From contig CM056377.1 of the NCBI GenBank assembly GCA_029718625.1, positions 37,572,699 to 37,636,698 on the forward strand: a stretch of 64,000 nucleotides of DNA. The letters run 5' to 3'. A program made the position numbers and the translations under genes. Of this stretch, positions 12,685 to 25,095 are shown in pieces. Below the pieces are notes generated by a model. That model saw only the letters and a program-made list of their open reading frames with translations. It was not told the origin of the DNA and did not search any database. Within the stretch, counting starts at the first letter, position 1. The number at the start of each line of letters is the position of its first letter. Source of the DNA: Synaphobranchus kaupii. Lineage: Eukaryota > Chordata > Actinopteri > Anguilliformes > Synaphobranchidae.

Positions 12685-13449
12685 CACATGTGTAATTAAG
12701 GGTTGCCATTGAGAAGAGCTTTTGTACTCTAGAATTGCCAAAAAATAAACAGGATAAAGTGGTCATGGTGTTTGTCATTGTTCCTGACATGTTTTTTCAA
12801 TTTTGGATTTGTAGAGAGTTCATGAGTTGATTGAATTCCGAGCTATGAACATCTATGGAATTGTGTGTGTGTCAAATAATAATACATGTATGTTATTAAA
12901 TAATAATATTTGGTGGTCTGAGTAAGGGTTTGAAAATATCTGTCTGCCAAAGAGACAGGTTTTCACCATTCTTTGTAATATGTATGATGAATCCACTAAA
13001 CTGGTGCTGTATTTCATAAGAAACTACCTTGCTGTATGAAGCTGGGTTTTACAGTGTTGGCCTGTGTTTTCTTTTCTTTGAGCCCCTGTGCTGGAGAGAG
13101 TCATCAAGCTTCAGTCACTCAGCACTGTGACTCATTGCCTTTGTACACTGCTGGGAAGTGAACCACAGTTACCACTGCTAGCAAGGACTGTTTGATGTAG
13201 TATGCTCAAAGATAGGCTGACTGAGATAGGCTCCTACCCAAAAACAAAGAGTGCATTGCGGATTAATATAATAACTCTTAGCCTTGCGGGCTAAGAACAG
13301 TGGCAAGCACCTATTTTCCAAGCTTCATCTGCTCCGGTATCAGTGTGACGTTCTCTGGTTTTTAGACCGGCTGAGCGCTAATCGAGCAGTCGGTTAAAAG
13401 GTGAAAGGTGTATTCCGTTTTAACAGGACAAGTTTTAAACTGAGCCTTC

Positions 13450-13765
13450 TCTGTCCGGTTACCATCCATCAATTATCTAACCCGCTTATTCAGGGAGCCT
13501 ATCCCAGTATGCATTTGGCGAGGGGCGGGAATACACCCTGGACAGGTCGCCAATCCATCGCAGGGCACATACACGATTCACTCACACACTATCTCTTATT
13601 AGCCTAACCTGCATGTCTTTTGACTGTGGGAGGAAACCGGAGTACCCGGAGGAAACCCAAGCAGACAACATGCAAACAGACAGAAAGATCCTTGGCCGAG
13701 ATTCGAACTCAGCTCCTTCTTACTGTGAGGCAACAGTGCTAGCCACTGCACCACTGTGCCGCCCT
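13450..13765 (-). mobile_element. L2-like LINE 3' tail, copy 1
   Basis: Contains the teleost block TAGCCTAACCTGCATGTCTT, then GACTGTGGGAGGAAACCGGA, then CAACAGTGCTAGCCACTGCA. The left edge reads CCATCCATCAATTATCTAAC, the complement of a TGGATGGA-type tail as in CR1/L2-clade LINEs, so the LINE lies on the minus strand. A second copy is at 36494. No reverse transcriptase remains. Clade is inferred from the tail. Confidence 0.65.
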
Positions 13766-14627
13766 GTCCGGTTACCCTTCTCACAAAAAATGGGGCCATA
13801 GAGGGACAAGGCTTTTTGTCTACGTCTCAGGCTGGGATTTAATCAACCTTTGTCCTTACCTTTCATTAACAATTAAAAGCAATAATTTTATTTTTCTTCA
13901 CAAACACAGTTTGCAAAGTTCAGCGATCGCTAAGCCTAACTCGCCAAACTGAGTTTGTGAAGAAAAAGTGTAACACTTGAGTTTACTTGTAAGTGAAAGT
14001 TAAGGACACATTTTTTATGAATACAGACAGACCGTCTCTGTGTCCCGTGGTTGACTGTCGTGAGGTCCTCACTGTTTTTTGATACATTTCTGGACTATAG
14101 ACAGTCAGATAGAAGCCTCTATTCAGTTGCAGCCCTTAAGTACATGTGTGCGTTCACTCACATATCTTGTTACCATATATAGAAGCAAATAAGGGTAGTC
14201 CAAAGTCTGTGCTATTTCTATGGTGTGTACTTCCATAAATTCTTCCCTGCATTGTTCTAATCTTGATTATGGTTGATGGTTGCTGAGAAATCAAATTGCG
14301 ATGACCCCACCTTTGGTGGGCGAGGCTAAGGTTCTGCTAGCCAAAATTGGGCTCATTGCCAAATGATTTATCAGCACACTCAAATTTGACCATTTCTGTG
14401 ATTACAGGACACTTCTTGTAATCCACAGCAACATTTCCTACTGACTTCAAACTTTAATGTGTTGGCGACGGCGATGCTGTTACGGTGTTCATGGTAGTAT
14501 GCATTCTTATGGAGAGTGGTCAGAGAGTGATTGAAGGAGGGTCAGATTGAGAGCGTGTACGTGTGTATACAAATATGTTTACACAAAAATATGCAAGTGT
14601 ACGCGTATGCACATGGATATACGTGCA

Positions 14628-14630
<3 letters not shown>

Positions 14631-14662
<32 letters not shown>
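14631..14662. repeat. (GT)16 microsatellite
   Basis: Uninterrupted GT dinucleotide tract. Confidence 0.97.
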
Positions 14663-14666
<4 letters not shown>

Positions 14667-15551
14667 CAGCGTGTGAGTGTGTGCTTGCAGTGAGGGACGT
14701 GCAGGTTGAGGGCTTCATTGGCCTCATTTCAGGTTTTATTTATTGTGCTGGATCACAGCGGCACCAGGAACCACTTTGACTGGCTCTCAAGTACCTCTAT
14801 TTTTAGCCCTTGTTAAGATAGAATCTGGGGTTAAGGAATTTCAAGAAAGGGAGTTTCGAACAGGTCCACTCCCTCAGAATGCAGCAGAGAAGATTCGGCC
14901 TGGTGGTGAACACGTCTGACCCTATGGCGTTTACAGAGGTAGACACCAGCTTAGTAGATCACTTCCCACGTACTGTCCTGTCCTCCTTAAGTAAAGTCCA
15001 AGGAGAGATCAAGTGCACGGCCTTTAATAAGTTAAGTAACGAAGGAATTTTAAACTCAGCCAAAAAAAGTTTAGGCTAGCTGAGGATGGTTAGTCCCCTA
15101 AATGTTTCTCGGTATACTTAAATAAGCTGCCCTACGAGTTCACACTTAAGCTTGGCCATCTGGCTTCACAAAAAGTGATCATGTGCTTTATGTTGTCCCA
15201 CCAAGCCCTTTATTTATTTAGTTACAATGCTTTTCTTTAAACTCCTGTTTTATGGAATCACCAGTTGTGTGCACAGGCAGTAGATCTGATGCAGGTTCTT
15301 GGCATGTTTGCCAAATTTGTGTTGATGGATTTGGTGTCTATGTTCACAGATATGAAGTAGCCAAGGTGTCATTTTCAGCACTGCACAATGTTTTCTCACT
15401 ATTTGTAAAAGAATAGGCATGAACAACGAGGTGTTAGCCATGTCTTGTGTGACCACTGGCTGAAGCTGTTACAGCTGTGCCAATCAGCTTAGTTCCTTGA
15501 GTGACGTTTGCATTAGGTATGTGATGACAACATTCATGTATAATTTCATAA

Positions 15552-15630
15552 GATCAGGTTCTAGGATGGCTTTTTTCAGATGCTAAAGGAATTGTGATCA
15601 GGTTCTAGGGTGGCTTTTTTCAGATGCTAA
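15552..15630. repeat. 35-bp direct repeat, two copies 44 bp apart
   Basis: Both copies begin GATCAGGTTCTAGG and end CAGATGCTAA with one A/G difference; recent local duplication. Confidence 0.95.
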
Positions 15631-16194
15631 TGTGATATTTTCAGCTGCTCAGATGTACGTTTCTCTTGATAGTTCTCTAGTTTGATTCTTCTTACGTGGC
15701 CAATTAATTCAGACTGTTGACTAGCACCAGTGTACAGAAAATGACCAAGGGTATAGCTGTTTACAGTTGTCCTTGTCTCAATAAAAGCCATAACCCAGGG
15801 ATACTCAAATGGCCATCAAGGTCAGTAGTAGGCCTACTGCTTCTTTTCTGCCTGATTGTCCCTAGTCCAATAAAGTCACTGATTGGCCACTCACCTGGTG
15901 CGTCAGGTTTAAATCATTCCCTGATTCGAGGGGATGAATGGTAAAGCCAGCAGTACTACTGGCCCCAAGAGCAGATCCATAGTATCCATAGCCTTTTCAA
16001 CCTTTGTCTTGGAAGACTGCATTGTCCAGAGCAGGGAAACGCAACTCTGACCTTGAGGCCAGATTTTCAGTCTTGCCCTCTAATCGCACCAGGGCTGCAT
16101 TCAGAATGGCTCCCTATATGCTTTATAGTGCACTATTTAGGGGATTGGCTATTTTGATGGTTTCCGAATTCTTACAAAATGGCTGATTCCCTAA

Positions 16195-16330
16195 ATCAGT
16201 GGTTCCCAGACTCGGCCCTGGGGCCCCCTGTGTATGCTGGTTTTCGTTCCAACCATAATTGCAATCCCATAATTTTAACAAGCTGTTATTTTTCTTAACT
16301 ACGTGCTTTTCGTGTTTTGAGGGATTATTT
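16195..16330. repeat. dispersed repeat fragment (CCCAGACTCGGCCCTGGGG type)
   Basis: The block GGTTCCCAGACTCGGCCCTG followed by GCTGGTTTTCGTTCCAACC resembles a repeat I know from several fish genomes. No coding content. Family name not assigned. Confidence 0.4.
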
Positions 16331-16490
16331 ACCCTCTGAAGCCACATTATGTCAAAAATAGCTATGCATACCATGAAGAAGTCTCATGTTCACATTGTAC
16401 TAATTGTGCTATTTTGCAAACAAAAAAAAATGGTTAACAAAATATTTTAACTGATCAAATGAAAGACCGTACATCGTGTTTCAGTTGTTT

Positions 16491-16640
16491 AGAATAGAAT
16501 AGAATAGAATAGAATAACCTTTATTTTCCCGTTAGGGAACTTCAGTTGTAGTTTCCAGCAGTAAAGCAGACATAGACAGTGGGGCAGACCCACAAACACA
16601 AACAAACATGTTAAATAAAGACACTCTATTGAATCAGATG
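16491..16640. repeat. (TAGAA)n plus retroelement-type 3' tail, copy 2
   Basis: Four to five TAGAA units followed by TAACCTTTATTTTCCCGTTAG and GGGAACTTCAGT, then downstream ATGTTTCAC, in the same order as the copy at 8295. Two independent insertions of one family. Confidence 0.6.
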
Positions 16641-19600
16641 TTTCACATTATAGTGAAGGTATGTGTGATTATGATTATGATTAAAATGACTATTATTATT
16701 AGTATTATGATCAAAATTATATTATATTAAATTAATTAAATATTAATTATGATGAAAAATTGAGCATCAAAAGCAATAACAGTTTCATCGTTGTTTTCCT
16801 TAAACTTACTAACAGTTTGGCTCTTCGTCATTTGCTTTGTCATTGAATTCTTCATTATCTACCGTTAGTTTTAGTGTCCAAGTGTCCGCACTTTCACCAT
16901 TTAGGAACATGTTGATTCACCTCAGTCTTTAATTTGACCAGTTACTTATGTCATTTTCTTGCAATATAGCACAATAAGCACAATGGGAACATGGGACTAA
17001 ACATGTAAAACACCTAATTAAGAGGGCCAGATTTCAGCATCCCAGGCTTTCATTTAAGTCAGGTATGTTACCACTTAATTCAAATGGTTATTGGCAATTG
17101 AGCTTTGCTCCATAGTTCAGAGCATGGTAAGGGTTTAAGGAGAGCTGAAGACCTGCTGGACTGTGGACCTACTGGAATAGAGTTCAGCAGCACTGCTGTG
17201 TGATAATGTTCATTATCTTCACCAAAACGGTGGTTTCAACATTCAGTTCAACTTTGTGCCTGACTACAAGATGTATTTTCGAACTCCTGACAAGAGTTCT
17301 TCTGCTACTAACTGGAGCTTCAATTTTAACTCACAGAGGGTCCATTTGATCCCATAGATAGTCTATCAAAGCATAAATGTTGTAATAACCTGATTTAGGC
17401 ACAGTAAATTCTTGGAACATTGCTACCGATACTCTCTACTCACTTTCAAAACATATTTGAGCTGTGTAAAAAGGAAAACACTTGAGTTTTTTATGGTTTA
17501 TGGGAACAAAATGGGGGAAAAAAATCTATTTTGAACGTGCGGTAATGGAACATTAATTTCCCATTACGGAGCACAGTATATAATCAGGGGTCAGAAGGAC
17601 AGACAGCAGGCATCACAACAAAAATAGAAGCAAAACAAAACAGAAAAACTAACCAACAGTTTCCTGGCAGTTGCAATTGTTTTTCCTGTAAAATACATGA
17701 CATTATCACTCTCCTCTTGTAAGCCACTCAAAGCTTTGGCAGTGTTGCGAGTCAGGCTTTACTTCAGTAACATTTTTCCTCAGTTTCCTGTCAGTGGAGT
17801 CCAAGTTGGATTCAGCAGTAAAGCAAAACATAATATGTCACTCTTAGTCCTGAATATGACTTTATTTGGTAGGGTGAAATTAACCCTTAATGATCCAGTG
17901 TGTTGGACTGCGAAGCCATGCTCACCAGTCACGGAATTGCACAGCCCTGGTTTAAGTGATGAATCAACAGCTGTGACCTCTCCCTGGCTTCCTGCACACC
18001 TGCCACTCTCTCAGGGAAAAATGTGCATCCTGTTTTCTTTCCAAAATTTCACTCTTGCTTTCTAAATCGGGCCTCTTTCCTGTTGAAACGTGCTTAAAGC
18101 ATCCCATCCAATGAAAGTTTGTGCAGTCCGAAACAAAACAATGCGCCAGTGACTAGGAATCTGTAGCAAAAGGACACTTGGTGACCTTCAAAGGCTTGTT
18201 TTCAGTGCTCTGACATGTTACGGTATTGGTTGTTTTTCTCCCTACTCTGAAGTGTCAGGCAGGGCCGTTATGAAAGCCAAAGTTGTGAAAATGAAATGGA
18301 CACGTTTACTCTAACGAAGAGCCGGCCGCACCCAGTTCAACACCCCTACCAAGCTTTTTGGAGAATGAATAACCTCCTGTGCGTGTTTTGCATATCTTGT
18401 TATGACTGGGTTGGAAAAGCAACTTTGCCGGATGCTTTCCTAATCTGTAACCATCGCCGTTCCGTTCAGTCGAGAGAAGTATGCGTTCTACATGACCAAG
18501 GCCTGCCATGGAACCTGTTTTCCTGTATAAGGAATGAACTGTGCTCTACATCAACTAATTTTCCTGCAAACACTCAAATGGAACAAGCTAGAGAGGCGAC
18601 AGGATAAAGGTCCATTTATTTTGCATTAATGAACGTGAGGCACATTGTCAAATGCATTGTAAATACATTCTCAAACATACAGATATACTGTACTTACACT
18701 TCTATGCAGGCAAGAGCAATGCTATACAATATAAGACTCTTGCACATGTGAAAGCGTTCAGTTTTTCAAAAACCACAAGAGGGAGACAGATGACCAGAAG
18801 GCATTGAAAATCCATTTCGGTTGGAATCTCTGATATATATTTGAGTGCGTTCTGGCAGGTACACCTCATGGGACGGAGATAATGGCCATATTAATGAGAA
18901 TAATGAGGATGAATGGAAATTTCCACCCTGGGGATGTTTCTGACAATAAAAGAGGGTATAAATAATCAACACCATATTGTGGTCTTGGAATATGATCACT
19001 TGTTTTCCTCTTGGGATCTCATTGGTCCTTCAACAGCATGAGAGGTTCTCAGAGTGAGAAAACATGTTTTGCTGCATAGATATATTTAGTTCCATGTGCA
19101 GTATATATAGGTTGTGGCGGTATCCCTAATATGGACATATTTGCTTGTTACATGCCGTAATTTATCTGCAACAACATTTTGTGCACAGAAAGAATATGGA
19201 TGGCAAGTTTTTATTTAGATGGGTGATGGTTGCTTTGGTGAAGGTCCCTGATTTAGTAGTTCAGGCCTTAAAAAATGTAATTTATATGATGCATTAGATT
19301 AGATTTACCACCATGCAAACCTACTTATGCCATTGGGAACATTGCAAAGTGGTAAAACTGGAATATTATTACATTTTTCCCCAAAAGTGGCCACTAGGGG
19401 GCAGATATTGAATTTAGTCAGTTCTGAGAAGAGGTGGTAATGTAATGATCTGTAATTGTTCTGCATGCACAAGCCGCCATCTGCATCCATACCGCGGTTA
19501 TCCACCACTCATCTATATAAAATAACATTTTCAGCTTGCTTTCATAGTTTTCCACTGGATAATTTCAGTGTCCTCCTTGTTGACAAAAATAACAACAGAC

Positions 19601-20900
19601 AGTTTTCAAAGCTTTAATTTACGTATTGCAAATGTTTCATTTTGACAATTTTATCTGTGTATGATTAAGTAACAAAGAATTCAATCTTAATAATAAAAAG
19701 ATTTTGTAAGCACAGTATATCGTACATCTGCAACGCACAAGTACACTATTGAGTTGCTATAATAAGCAAACAGACATGGCTTATCAAAGCAAACTGAACT
19801 GGCTTAACAATGCTACACTATCTACTACCAGAACCAACCAATATTATTAATTATCTGAGGTTAAGTCCAAGGCTTTTGCCAAAGTTACTATTTTAGAAAA
19901 TCATATTTTAAACTTTAAGGACTGATACATTATGCAAAATCTTTACGTCAACAGCATAGACAGATAAATAGGTAATTACTGTACTGTATAGAATAGTTTG
20001 TGAGGGTCGGCACTGGGCATTGTATTAAGGAGTATAGATTTAAAGTACAGGGCAATGGACTCTATGTTAAGGAATTGGGATCTTGTAATATCTCATTTCC
20101 ATGAAATTAATTTAAAGTTCATATGGATTGGAAATGGTATTGGTCCCAAACAGGAAAAGTGTTGGGAAGCAAGAATACACTGTATCCTGGCAGTGGCCCT
20201 TAGAAAGATGATTATGGTCAAGATGTCAGCATATCCTTATCCATATCCATATTGTTTCCTGCAACAAATAAAGTTGGCATGGGGCAAATGGTTCAAGATA
20301 AAGCACAGAGGGGTAGGAGGGTAGAAAACAATATAAATCTTTTGGGGAGGTGATAAAGAATTTCCATTTGTTGTCACTACAAGTACTTTCAAAAATCCTC
20401 CACAAATCATTTCTTCAACCTATATTTATAGGCAACCATGGAGTGCCACAGTTGCATAATGTTTTTTGTTCTATCCAAACCCTTTAATTACATGACTACA
20501 GTCCTCAGGCTAAATGACCACAGGCGACCATGTGCTCAAAAAACAGAAACACAAATACAAATATTCAGGATTGTTGTTTCAGGAACAGAGCTTCCGACCC
20601 GTGCTTTAACTTGTGTAAGGTAGGCTAGAACATGTTTTTCCCTCTGTGCACAATAGGCTATGCATTTATTTTTTGTATTAAAAGTGCATTTAGCCCTCAA
20701 AATATTATGAGCCACTGTGTGAAATACCTCACAACAAGAAATGTGTTATTTCAACAAGAAAGCTTTTTATGTCTTCTTTACGGTTCTCATATCACTAAAG
20801 TGGGCTTCCATAATGTAGGCTATAGCATCAGTAGTAGGCTACATTATGGTAGGACGTAACTTGACGGATGGATCTCACTCAGAAAAATTTTATAATGATC
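16641..20900. other. intron 1 (XL), no gene recognised
   Basis: Intron sequence without an identifiable element. Open frames up to 122 codons occur but lack domains or splice context. Confidence 0.55.
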
Positions 20901-20949
20901 ACAATACCACAAACAAATAGCTAGATCCCTTTAATTAATAATAGATAAT

Positions 20950-22097
20950 AAACATTATAGCGCTACCTGTATAATGTGCGCATTCATTGGTGTGGTGACA
21001 GGTGGTGAGTTGAAGGCGCTCTTTGAAGTTGAAACCTTTCTCATGAGTAGGCTATGCTAGTAAAGGATAGGCTACTCTGTGCTTGGGGAAAGACAGTAGC
21101 CTAAACTAGAGAATCTCTTGTGGAATTGTTGCGTTCTGTACACGCGCGAAGTTGGTAGACTAGACTAACAATGATTTCCAAGACGCGTACGTGCGGTCGT
21201 GGCAGCCTAAATTCGGTTTATTACATTTTCTTAGTGAATTGTTTACGGTTGTATTTCCCCTAATACAAGATGTTTAAATCCTTTTTTTATTGAACTGTTT
21301 TGAGTCGTTTGAGTGCCGTTTCTTTCGCTTATCTAACCTACAAGACCAACAGAATAACAAATTAATAGAATAGAAATGAACTAGCCTACTGAAATTAAGG
21401 ACTTTTATGAGCTAGATAAAGGCGACTGAAAAGTAAGGTCCACGCCTAATTCAACGGAAGACTAAAATAGCCTATGGCTCAACGCTCAGACTGCCACTTT
21501 AATAGTTGTGTAGCCTAACGTTAGCCTATCTAATTCCAAAGTTTAGCTACATGTTTGTAACTTCGCTGGACGCAAGAAGCAGATTATCAGACGAATGACA
21601 GACTATTTGTCTCGCACAGAAACTATAGGCTATCAAAAGTGGTTTCAGCCTAGGTGTAGTGTAGGCTACGCTATAAGAGATTTTTCTCTTTCGGTTCAGT
21701 TATTTCCTGGTGCTGCAGAAAGAGGCAGTGCTGAGTTGAAGAGACCGAAATACAGATAGAATTTTTGATAGAAAAATAGAGTGGGAGAGTGAGAGGGGGG
21801 CAATTGGCTGTTTTCCAGAAGCAGCTTCGCTCCACTCTTTTCTTGTATTTATGGAATTAATGTAACATGTCATTTTATTTATATAGCCTACATGTATTTA
21901 TTGGTACTGATTGAATGTACGACTACCGGCTCTTTTATTGGTGAAAACGAAATTGTAACGGGGACGTTATTTGTCAGAGCGACGGGGAAGCAGCGCAAGG
22001 ATTTTTTTGCACCGTTTTCTTATTTTTATTTTGAAATTGAGGCACTTGTTTTGTTATTCGTTTACACTTTCAATCCAAGAAAACAGTTTAGCGGAAG
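20950..22097 (+). promoter_or_regulatory. putative promoter and 5' UTR of canonical gnal transcript
   Basis: Region upstream of the canonical start, with CpG-rich patches at 21139-21205 (ACACGCGCG, GACGCGTACGTGCGG). A TATA-like TTATTTATATAG at about 21876-21887 would place initiation near 21905-21915, giving a 5' UTR of roughly 190 nt. Mammalian Gnal is known to be controlled by Olf-1/EBF; only half-site-like strings are visible (TTGGGGAA at 21083, TTTCCCCTAA at 21254). Boundaries are guesses. Confidence 0.4.
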
Positions 22098-22236
22098 ATG
22101 GGTTGTTTAGGAAACAGCAAAACCGAAGATCAACGTATCGACGAAAAAGCACAGCGAGAAGCGAATAAAAAAATAGAAAAACAGTTACAAAAAGAAAGGC
22201 AAGCGTATAAAGCCACACATCGACTGCTTTTATTGG
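22098..22236 (+). CDS. gnal: gnal canonical first exon (G-alpha-olf N-terminus)
   Basis: Encodes 46 residues plus one base; donor GGTAAGA follows. [12 protein letters not shown] carries the Gly2/Cys3 palmitoylation signature of Gs-class alpha subunits. The rest is the amphipathic N-helix that binds G-beta-gamma ([18 protein letters not shown]) and the first beta strand (THRLLLLG). The ATG is the first in frame and starts the conserved sequence. It is an alternative to the XL exon 15.8 kb upstream: both end in the same phase and with the same THRLLLL residues, so they are mutually exclusive. The exon alone is close to gnas; downstream exons decide for gnal. Confidence 0.94.
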
Positions 22237-22515
22237 GTAAGATAGAGAATGGACATGAGAAGATGTCAAATGTAACGTTATGCTGCTATAGACTAGCCTA
22301 CTGTTTTCTACATCAGCTCTCGCATGTTGACAGCTCTAGGTAGACCTAGCTACAGCTACTCTTGCTATTGCTATCTGGTTATCATCACCATCTACGATTT
22401 CCTTGGATTGTAAAGCATTTAGTTAATATATCATCACAAAAAACCGTCTTCAAAGAGGCTATGTTTTTATTTCCAATGGTAGGCTAACTGTCTTTATTTC
22501 TTTGCATTCTCGAAG
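22237..22515. other. short intron between canonical exon 1 and P-loop exon
   Basis: 279-bp intron with donor GTAAGA and acceptor CGAAG/GGG. No internal feature. Confidence 0.85.
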
Positions 22516-22588
22516 GGGCTGGGGAGTCCGGAAAGAGCACGATTGTCAAGCAGATGAGGATCCTTCACGTCAATGGTTTTAATGCAGA
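22516..22588 (+). CDS. gnal: gnal P-loop exon (G1 motif)
   Basis: 73 nt entering in phase 1; encodes the nucleotide-binding loop GAGESGKST (first Gly shared with exon 1) followed by [16 protein letters not shown]. The P-loop wraps the GDP/GTP phosphates and Lys/Ser coordinate phosphate and Mg2+. Donor GAGTGAGT. It is the common acceptor for both first exons. Sequence is identical in type to other Gs-family alphas, with no anomaly. Confidence 0.95.
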
Positions 22589-24749
22589 GTGAGTGGCTTG
22601 TTATTTTAAACCACATTTATATCCAAAATGTTCTTCGGATGCGTTTCTTGGATTTCCACAGTTACAAGTATCCCTTCTTCCTGCCATTGCAATTGTTGCT
22701 TTGCCTTCCTAGATTATGATAGTTAACGTTAGCCTACAAGTAAAGGGTTTTTTCCTGACAGTGTTGCACTGCAGCGCTTGTAGGGCCCAGGTTTTAGAAA
22801 GAGCATGGCGTCTAACTGGTTCCCACTGATTTCTCTTAACTGTTAGCAAGCCAACATGAACCCCTTTTTTATTTTATTTTTTTTATTTAATTTATGTCAT
22901 CTCATGTCTCATGCTTTCTTTTATTAGCTACTAACTAATATTCAGATATTCAACATTTTACTATTTAATTAGGCAATAACAATCCGATAAGAAATATGAA
23001 CGTTAGTGCTACGACTTACTTTAGCTATGTTAGCCTACTATGTGCAATCATTTAGATGTCTCAGTTTAGACATACTGTGGGAATTTGATTTTCTCTAAGT
23101 ACACACCACCTCGTGGTGGCTTTTTGGATTCTGTCTAGGCTTCCAACCAAAAAAAGATTTTGACAGCGTAGGCCTACTGTAATAAATATTTTTTTTTATG
23201 AAACACCGTATGCCTTGTGAAATTAATATTATGTACATTTCTGATTACACTTATGTCTAATTATAAAACTTTGATCTAAAACATCCACACTGTGATGTTT
23301 ATAATGAAAGGGTAATGATATCAAAACGACATTTTGAGACGACGACATCAAAACGACATGACTGAGACTGAAATATTCTCAGTATTGCTGCAATAGGCTA
23401 CAGGCGCAACGTGGCACGTCTAAGTAAAATTATAATTAGACACTTTATTTTGAAAATAGCTTTATTGATATTAAAACACAATTCCAATAACTACTCCCAG
23501 TAAGTAACCCACAGAATAAATCCCATCTATCAGAAGGTGGGGGGCTTCCTTCATAGACAAAAAAAAGCATTGAAATCACTGTCAGTTGTAAAGTCTTTTT
23601 GCTTTAGGTGCTTGAAGTTTAGTTTAGGATGCAGATTAGCCTGTTACCAGTCATATTGCCATGTAAAGGGAAAACGCCCACATGTTGACTTCATATAGGA
23701 CTGCTACAAATTATGTTTTGTCTATCAACAGAGTAGTTGATAAGCAGAGTGGAATTTAATATTTGAGGTTATTATATCATTGCGCTCAGGTTTATATGGG
23801 GAATTTCACGTGATAAGGGAACTGAGATTAATTAATGTTTTTGGCTGTTTGGCTCAACCCCTCTTGACCTGAGCAGGCTGCTGAATCGTACCAATCCTCA
23901 TACAGTATGGAGGAAATTGCTTGCAAGCGCTTTCAATAATGTGCAGTGCACCCCTTCCTAATAGACAGGTACAGTGGCTTTTAGAACCAAGGAACTGGAT
24001 TTCAGTTTAATAATGTAGAGAATGGACAGAAAGGGATTTTCCACTTATTGTGCTTTGTCTTTGTCTAGTATACAGGACAGCAGTCATTGTGTTCTTAGTG
24101 TCATATCATGTCGACTATTTGTTTGTTGCTATTTACTTTGTCTACCTTTTTGCCACAATTAGCATGCTGAGTGTATACTTTTTGTCCCTCATACATCATT
24201 CAAGGTATTTTTTACAACAGATACGGGCATCACAAACATATCTAGTAATCACTAAAATACACCCTTGGTAAGAGGCATGAAACCCCCCAAAAATCCAAGC
24301 CCTATGTATAATCAAGTCTGAAACATATCTGAACTAGAACTGCAGAAAGGTATTTTAGCTCATCCAAACATATACTATGTGAAATTTTTTTTTTTTAGTT
24401 AGCAGTAAAGTATCAAATACAGCCTAAATAGTTCTATATTCTATGTTCTTTTTAATTAAATATTTGTCACATTACATGCAGTAACCTGAGGTGAAAAACA
24501 GTTTTGGGGTGATTTCATGGGTAGAACCACGTTTTATATTTTGAAGAAGAATATCAGATGTGTCATTAAAACTTAAAATGCTTACCCCTGCAATGTACCA
24601 CATTCAGATATACTGTGCCTACATACATATGGATGTTTTAACGTGTATTAACTTTGCTTTTGCAAAGTTAGGTCTTATATTAAATATCAAATGTGTATTT
24701 TTCTGTAGAGTTTGCCATCGGTTTGTCTAATTAAACATTTTTCACACAG
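22589..24749. other. intron, no feature recognised
   Basis: 2.2 kb of AT-rich sequence with homopolymer runs and no recognisable element or gene. Confidence 0.6.
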
Positions 24750-24804
24750 AGAAAAGAAACATAAAATTCAGGACATCCGGAAAAACGTGAAGGATGCCAT
24801 AGTG
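24750..24804 (+). CDS. gnal: gnal exon 3 (linker into helical domain)
   Basis: 55 nt, phase 2 in and phase 0 out; encodes EEKKHKIQDIRKNVKDAIV. The EKK..KI.DIRKNVKDAIV pattern is diagnostic of Golf; gnas has KVQDIKNNLKEAIE here and usually an extra alternative exon, which is absent. Acceptor TTCACACAG, donor GTAAGT. Confidence 0.93.
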
Positions 24805-24975
24805 GTAAGTTCTTACGTTTCTACAAATACTGTATTATCCGGTTATAAGGTTATGCTTGGTTACTCCCGACACGATTGTTAACAATCCGATGTTGCTGAT
24901 TAGACTGGAATGTCCTTTGATTTATCCTGTATTTATCCAACTTAATGCCTATGTATTGTTTTAACTGCTTCCCAG

Positions 24976-25095
24976 ACTATAGTTTCGGCGATGAGCACTT
25001 TAATACCACCAGTTCCATTAGCCAACCAAGAGAACCAGTTCAGAACAGAATACATCAGAAGTATTGCACCTTACTCAGATTTTGACTACACACAG
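24976..25095 (+). CDS. gnal: gnal exon 4 (helical domain)
   Basis: 120 nt, 40 codons, phase 0 on both sides, separated from the previous exon by only 171 bp. Encodes [20 protein letters not shown] and then [20 protein letters not shown], part of the all-helical domain that lids the nucleotide pocket. Acceptor TTCCCAG, donor CAGGTAAGA. Confidence 0.94.

Larger units (their letters stand above)
13770..16190. other. intron 1 (XL), no gene; short repeats only
   Basis: Holds a (GT)16 tract at 14631-14662 and a 35-bp direct repeat (15552-15586 and 15596-15630, starting GATCAGGTTCTAGG, one mismatch). No domain is evident in any open frame. Confidence 0.6.

Noticed and set aside
21080..21262. Olf-1/EBF dimer sites in the canonical promoter
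   Set aside because: Only half-site-like strings (TTGGGGAA, TTTCCCC); no TCCCNNGGGA-type full site seen.
22098..22236. Assignment of the gene to gnas
   Set aside because: Exon 1 alone is equally close to gnas, but the XL exon, exons 3-6 and the lack of a gnas-type exon 3 favour gnal.
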